A DNA stretch of 64,000 nucleotides from an uncultured Porphyromonadaceae bacterium (GTDB lineage: Bacteria > Bacteroidota > Bacteroidia > Bacteroidales > Muribaculaceae). The position numbers and the translations under genes were made by a program. Positions 59,953-64,000 of this stretch are shown piece by piece (within the stretch, counting starts at the first letter, position 1; every line of letters starts with the position of its first letter). Where the stretch lies: NCBI GenBank assembly GCA_937989585.1, contig CALKRW010000053.1, positions 67,008 to 131,007 on the forward strand, in the 5' to 3' direction. Below the pieces are notes generated by a model. The model was not told where the DNA came from. It did no database searches and worked only from the letters and a program-made list of their open reading frames with translations.

Positions 59953-60023
59953 GTTGACATATAGTCATGTTCTTGCGCGAACTGGGCCTTTATTAACATT
60001 TTTAACCTTCTGAAAGGATAAGT

Positions 60024-60057
60024 TTTGCATTTGAAAGGCAAATAATTATTATATTTG
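60024..60057 (+). promoter_or_regulatory. Promoter for the BIG2 protein gene
   Basis: TATATTTG at 60050-60057 matches the -7 consensus. TTTG at 60024-60027 is 22 bp upstream, slightly long. The leader to ATG at 60168 is about 104 nt. Confidence 0.5.
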
Positions 60058-60167
60058 TACCTTGAAATTTTAATATAGTGTAATCCACTGATCAATTCTA
60101 TATCCACATCAACTAAATCATTAATCTCTCTGATCTCAGAACGAGTTTATTAACCTTCCACTTTAAT

Positions 60168-63100
60168 ATGAAGAGACCAATACATTCGAGGCTTAGGAAA
60201 CTTGCTCTTTCCGTCATGCTTTCCGCAACAGTGCTGCCCGCTGCCGCACAGTTGGGAGATGACGGCTTCTATCGTGTCAAGAATACGGTGACAGACCGTT
60301 ACATCTACATTACAGACAACAAAGGCAAGGTCAACGTTTCATCTACTACTATCGACGCACTTGCCATCCAGCTCTGGAAGGGTGACGAAAAGGCTGTTTG
60401 CGACCCCGCCACTGTACTATATTTCAGTCGTAAGAGTCAGGGCCACATCAGCAGTGACTACGACATTACATCCCAGGGTACGGGAATCTATCAGATTATA
60501 GGACGGTATGTCACGCTGATGAAGACCGGAGACGCATACTTCGCCTATGGCCGTGACAGCGGTGTCACCAAATACCTTGGTGACGCCAATGCGTCGGATG
60601 ATGCCGAAGGCTCTATGTCGAGCGAGGTCGCCGCACCCTCCTCCGGCCAGCCTGATCGCCGCAAATGGTATGTCCAGCCCATCACTACAACCGGAGAAAA
60701 CTACTTCGGCGCTCTGCCTCGCGTGACAGCCGGTGGCAGACATTACGCCCCTATGTTTGCTTCATTCCCGTTTAGTGCCTACTCTCAGGGAGTGAAAATC
60801 TTTACCGTGACCACTTGCGCCTACGGCATGGCTGTGGCCGAAGAGGTCACCGGCACTATCCCCGCCAACACTCCCTGTTTCATCGAGTGTCCCTCGACCT
60901 CGCCTTCCGGCAACCGTCTGAATGTCGGTGGCACCGGTTCTGCTGTCAGCGGAAACCTCCTCGGAGGTGTTTACTTCGAGAATTATATGGCCACCCACCT
61001 CAATCTCACTCCTTATGACAAGAACACCATGCGCATGCTCGGCACAATGCCCGACGGCTCGCTGGGCTTTGTCACGGCCGACCTGTCATATCTCCCAGCC
61101 AACCAGTGCTACCTGAAGGTCCCCGCTGGCTCTCCCGCAAACATCAAGGTCGTCACACGTGCCGAGTACGAGGCTGCCATCTCTGCGATGCCTACATCGG
61201 TAAGCATAGACCAGACCGCTTCTAAACTATACGAAGGCTCCACCCTCCAGCTCAACGCCAAAGTTTCCCCCTCAGGCGCATCTTCCGCCGACCTCAAATG
61301 GTCATCCTCCGACACTTCTGTCGCGACTGTCTCCGCTTCCGGTCTCGTGACTGCTGTCGCAAAAGGCTCCGCTACAATTACGGTCACCACCATCAATGGG
61401 CTGACAGCCTCATGCACAGTCACGGTCGCCCCGAAATACCCCGAGTCCGTGTCTGTTTCTCCCGCGACACTTAAACTCTACGCCGGCGAGAGCGCTAAAC
61501 TCACCGCCTCGGTTTCGCCCTCCGATGTCGGTCAGCCTGCTCTTACATGGTCTACTTCTGACGCCTCTGTCGCAACTGTTTCTTCCGACGGCACGGTCAA
61601 TGCCCTTAAGGCCGGCAGCGTCACGATCTCCGCTTCCTCTGCCAACGGCAAGAGCGCTTCATGTGTCTTGACTGTCGCTCCCGAATATCCCGAGTCCATC
61701 TATCTCAACACCGGATATGTCTCGATCAACGCCGGTCAGGAGACAACACTTGCCGCGACTATAGTTCCCGCCGATGTCAAGAATACTACTCTGACATGGT
61801 CCTCTTCCGACAACTCCGTCGCTACTGTTGATGCCAACGGCAAGGTCACTGGCGTTAAGTTCGGCAATGCCGTCATTACAGTTTCGTCACCCGGCGGAGC
61901 ATCGGCAAGGTGCAACGTATACGTCACCCAGCCGCTCCCCGAGCGACTCGACATCAACCTCTCCGACGCCATTATCGAGGTTGGCGACAAAGTCACCCTT
62001 CGTGTATCGTCAACTCCCGCCAATGCGCTGCTCAATCTGACATGGAATTCTTCCGATGCAAATATCGTATCAGTCAGCGCTTCCGGTAGCACAGCCGAGA
62101 TTACAGCCGTTGCTCCCGGCGAGGCAGTTGTCACCGTCACCTCATCCGACAACGGTGTGGCTGCAACCTCTGCTATCAAGGTGCTCCCCGCTGGCATACC
62201 TGCGACTGCAATCAACCTAACTCCACGCAGTCTCAACCTTTATGAAGGCGAGACAGGCCAGTTCACCGCCACCATCGAGCCTGAGAACACTAGCAACAAA
62301 TTCATCATCTGGACCTCCAACAACGAGTCCATCGCCCGCGTCGATGCCAATGGCCGTGTCACGGCCGTCGGCGCAAGCACCGTCCCCTGCATCATTACCG
62401 CCCGTTGCGGAAAGGTCTCCCGTACCGCCACAGTCCGTGTCACCCGCTTCGTCCCCGTTGAGTCCATCGAACTCAATCCCACTGAACTTGCTGTAAAAGT
62501 CGGATACCAGTACACTGTCAATGCACGAGTCACTCCTTCCGACGCGACCAATGCGACCCTCGCATGGACCAGCAGTGACGAATCCGTGGCCACAGTCGAT
62601 GCCAATGGCCTAGTCATCTTCCGTGGCGTAGGCAATGCTGTGATAACCGCTTCCGCCACCGATGGCAGCGGAGTCTCCGCCACCTGCAATGTGACAGGCC
62701 TTCCAGTCCCTGTTGAATCAATCGAACTCAGCCGGACCTCAGTCACAGCCGACGAAGGCACATCATTCACCCTCACCGCTCAGGTCAACCCTTCTAATGC
62801 CACCGACCGAACCCTGACATGGACAAGTAGCGACGCCTCTGTCGCCACCGTTGACAACGGCACAGTCACGCTCCACAGTCCTGGCAACGCCATAATCACC
62901 GTTACTGCAAACGACGGTAGCGGAATCTCAGCCGCCTGTGCTGTCACTGTATTGGCTAAGGTCATCCTTGTCGAGTCCATCCAACTTACCCCTGCCGAAC
63001 TCAGCCTTAAGGAAGGCGAATCCCTTACGCTCACAGCCACTGTTCTTCCCGAGAACGCCACCGACAAATCCCTCTCATGGCAGAGCAGCAACGAGAGCGT

Positions 63101-63371
63101 AGCCACCGTCGATAACACAGGCAAGGTCACCGTCCTCACCGCCGGTACCGCAGTAGTCACCGTATCCGCCCTCGATGGTAGCGGCGTCACCGCCACTTGT
63201 ACAGTCCTCGGCACAGCCGGAATCCTCGACCTCCTCCCCGATTCCACAGCCACAGTCCCCGTATACACCATTGACGGCATCCTTCTCCACAAGGCCGCCG
63301 ACGCCGAAACACTCCGCCGTCTCACCCCCGGCCTCTACATCATCGGCACCCGCAAAATCCTCCTCCACTAA
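60168..63371 (+). CDS. Secreted multidomain protein with eight BIG2 Ig-like repeats
   Basis: 1067 residues. A signal peptide (LALSVMLSATVLPAAAQ) is followed by an N-terminal region of about 325 residues of unknown fold (GDDGFYRVKNTVTDRYIYITDNKGKV). Eight bacterial Ig-like group 2 domains of about 80-85 residues come next, each with a P-x-S/A-I-x-L start, W-x-S-S-(D/N)-x-S-(V/I)-A-x-V and G-x-(A/V)-x-I-T centre. The C-terminus (VYTIDGILLHKAADAETLRRLTPGLYIIGTRKILL) resembles a type IX secretion sorting domain. BIG2 arrays act as stalks of adhesins. Own promoter; no clear partner gene. Confidence 0.85.
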   Translation: MKRPIHSRLRKLALSVMLSATVLPAAAQLGDDGFYRVKNTVTDRYIYITDNKGKVNVSSTTIDALAIQLWKGDEKAVCDPATVLYFSRKSQGHISSDYDITSQGTGIYQIIGRYVTLMKTGDAYFAYGRDSGVTKYLGDANASDDAEGSMSSEVAAPSSGQPDRRKWYVQPITTTGENYFGALPRVTAGGRHYAPMFASFPFSAYSQGVKIFTVTTCAYGMAVAEEVTGTIPANTPCFIECPSTSPSGNRLNVGGTGSAVSGNLLGGVYFENYMATHLNLTPYDKNTMRMLGTMPDGSLGFVTADLSYLPANQCYLKVPAGSPANIKVVTRAEYEAAISAMPTSVSIDQTASKLYEGSTLQLNAKVSPSGASSADLKWSSSDTSVATVSASGLVTAVAKGSATITVTTINGLTASCTVTVAPKYPESVSVSPATLKLYAGESAKLTASVSPSDVGQPALTWSTSDASVATVSSDGTVNALKAGSVTISASSANGKSASCVLTVAPEYPESIYLNTGYVSINAGQETTLAATIVPADVKNTTLTWSSSDNSVATVDANGKVTGVKFGNAVITVSSPGGASARCNVYVTQPLPERLDINLSDAIIEVGDKVTLRVSSTPANALLNLTWNSSDANIVSVSASGSTAEITAVAPGEAVVTVTSSDNGVAATSAIKVLPAGIPATAINLTPRSLNLYEGETGQFTATIEPENTSNKFIIWTSNNESIARVDANGRVTAVGASTVPCIITARCGKVSRTATVRVTRFVPVESIELNPTELAVKVGYQYTVNARVTPSDATNATLAWTSSDESVATVDANGLVIFRGVGNAVITASATDGSGVSATCNVTGLPVPVESIELSRTSVTADEGTSFTLTAQVNPSNATDRTLTWTSSDASVATVDNGTVTLHSPGNAIITVTANDGSGISAACAVTVLAKVILVESIQLTPAELSLKEGESLTLTATVLPENATDKSLSWQSSNESVATVDNTGKVTVLTAGTAVVTVSALDGSGVTATCTVLGTAGILDLLPDSTATVPVYTIDGILLHKAADAETLRRLTPGLYIIGTRKILLH

Positions 63372-63380
63372 TCCCCCGCT

Positions 63381-63438
63381 ATGGAAAGGCGGCCTCCCTG
63401 CCGACCTTATAATGGAATTGCGGCCTCCCTGCCGCCGA
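63381..63438. repeat. Two tandem copies of a GC-rich palindromic repeat
   Basis: ATGGAAAGGCGGCCTCCCTG+CCGACC at 63381-63406 and ATGGAATTGCGGCCTCCCTG+CCGCCG at 63412-63437: same orientation, 26 nt each, 31-nt period. Each can form a GCGGC/GCCG hairpin. Confidence 0.6.
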
Positions 63439-63714
63439 TTTGCCCCCTCCGCACTCTTTCACGCCCCGCGCCACCCCGCGGGGCGTCCCTTTATTATGGA
63501 CCTCCGCCATCTCGCCGTCCTTACCCCAACTCTCATACCTCATCCATAACTCATATCCCCCTATGCTGGATTCCGTCGCTTCCTCTGGATTAATCATGAT
63601 TAATCGTTATTATTCTGGATTCTCAAGTCATATGCCATGCCGCCCGTATCCCATCTCTAATTATCCCCCAACTCCATCTGTTTGCTTTAATAAATGTTAA
63701 ATCTTCAATTAGGT

Positions 63715-63746
63715 ATTGACATTGCCATCCGGATGTTGTATCTTTG
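63715..63746 (+). promoter_or_regulatory. Promoter pointing to the right edge
   Basis: TTG at 63716-63718, 20-bp spacer, TATCTTTG at 63739-63746. Consensus match. The transcript would include the repeat at 63772 and reach the possible gene at 63962. Confidence 0.65.
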
Positions 63747-63771
63747 CATCACCTTTATCGCGCGTTTAATA

Positions 63772-63796
63772 ATGGAAAGGCGGCATCCTGCCGCCC
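63772..63796. repeat. Further copy of the GC-rich palindromic repeat
   Basis: ATGGAAAGGCGGCATCCTGC+CGCCC; the GGCGGCA/TGCCGCC arms are perfectly self-complementary here. Same family as the copies at 63381, 63412 and 33096. Confidence 0.55.
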
Positions 63797-63961
63797 ATAC
63801 CCCTCCCCCAGAAAATAAAACCTTTAATTACTAATCTCTATGCCCTAAAACCTATTTAATCCTCCCATCCCCAAATCAAGGGATTAAAGTCTCAAGAGCA
63901 CAATCCCTCTTGTACAGCCAACCCATCAACCCTCATTCTTTTTCTAAAAAACGCACATCCA

Positions 63962-64000
63962 ATGTTTTTCAACGACGACAGTTCCGTCATACGCAGATCC
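63962..64000 (+). CDS. Possible start of a gene running off the right edge
   Basis: ATG at 63962 opens 13 codons (MFFNDDSSVIRRS) to the window end. A consensus promoter lies about 215 bp upstream on the same strand. Too little sequence for identification; the start could also be downstream or spurious. Confidence 0.3.
   Translation, partial: MFFNDDSSVIRRS

Larger units (their letters stand above)
63372..63961. other. Intergenic region with short palindromic repeats and a promoter
   Basis: 590 bp. It has three copies of an ATGG..GGCGGC..TGCCG repeat (63381, 63412, 63772), a CCCCGCGGGG palindrome near 63473 and a consensus promoter at 63715-63746. Several short open frames of under 125 codons cross it; none has a signal, domain or credible start, so I list no gene. 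Confidence 0.5.

Noticed and set aside
58787..59968. 393-codon minus-strand frame opposite the OmpA gene
   Set aside because: Shadow of the OmpA frame; the Leu/Val/Asp-rich translation has no recognisable fold and spans the terminator.
61199..63200. CRISPR-like periodicity
   Set aside because: The repeating pattern of about 250 bp is the BIG2 domain repeat within one coding frame. No short direct repeats with unique spacers were seen anywhere in the window.
63372..63700. Several frames of 70-125 codons at the right end
   Set aside because: Pro/Arg/Ser-rich translations overlapping palindromic repeats, with no start context or domain.

Overview
The window looks like a chromosome segment of a Bacteroidales bacterium, most likely from the Muribaculaceae or a close relative. 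Supporting signs are Bacteroidetes-type promoters (TTTG or TTG, about 19-20 bp, then TAnnTTTG) in front of many genes, a short primary sigma factor without region 1.1, a type III glutamine synthetase, an ECF sigma / membrane anti-sigma / outer-membrane receptor operon, a DUF1599-DoxX-tpiA-SPOR-folE gene run, and an arginine operon with a succinylornithine-type transcarbamylase. Family assignment is inference from gene content; no rRNA is present.

Layout. 1-5 kb: 5' part of htpG (minus), then the ECF sigma / anti-sigma / receptor operon. 5-12 kb: clpC (minus) diverging from gyrA, then a secreted TPR protein. 12-21 kb: housekeeping genes DUF1599, DoxX-like, tpiA, SPOR, folE, glnN and a long purF, with a 195-bp terminal-inverted-repeat element between glnN and purF. 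20.7-26.4 kb: the most unusual region. It holds a promoter and structured leader, two cysteine-rich CXXX-repeat peptides with twin-arginine signals, a radical SAM maturase, two accessory modification proteins, a monothiol thioredoxin-like protein, a 43-aa zinc-finger-like protein, and tatA-tatC. 26.4-33 kb: an Omp28-like secreted protein and an oxalate module (CoA-transferase, decarboxylase, AEC carrier). 33-39 kb: a DUF3127 protein with an SSB-like tail, a 30-aa hydrophobic peptide beside a 209-bp palindrome, a four-gene minus operon (TenI-like, flippase-like, kdsB, degenerate M16), a TIGR02757 protein and tRNA-His. 39-47.6 kb: an eight-gene arginine operon. 47.6-54.7 kb: NlpC/P60 lipoprotein, Do/DegQ protease, an ABC exporter pair, rpoD and a putative outer-membrane protein. 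55-63.4 kb: a large coiled-coil surface lipoprotein, an OmpA-family protein and an eight-BIG2-domain secreted protein. The right end holds short GC-rich palindromic repeats, a promoter and perhaps the start of another gene.

How the central cluster could work (inference): the CXXX peptides are modified in the cytoplasm by the radical SAM enzyme with its SPASM-like partner and a 91-aa helper, then exported folded or crosslinked through the Tat translocase encoded in the same gene run, with the thioredoxin-like protein acting on thiols outside the membrane. Each precursor has an RRQFF twin-arginine motif and the only tat genes in the window lie directly downstream.
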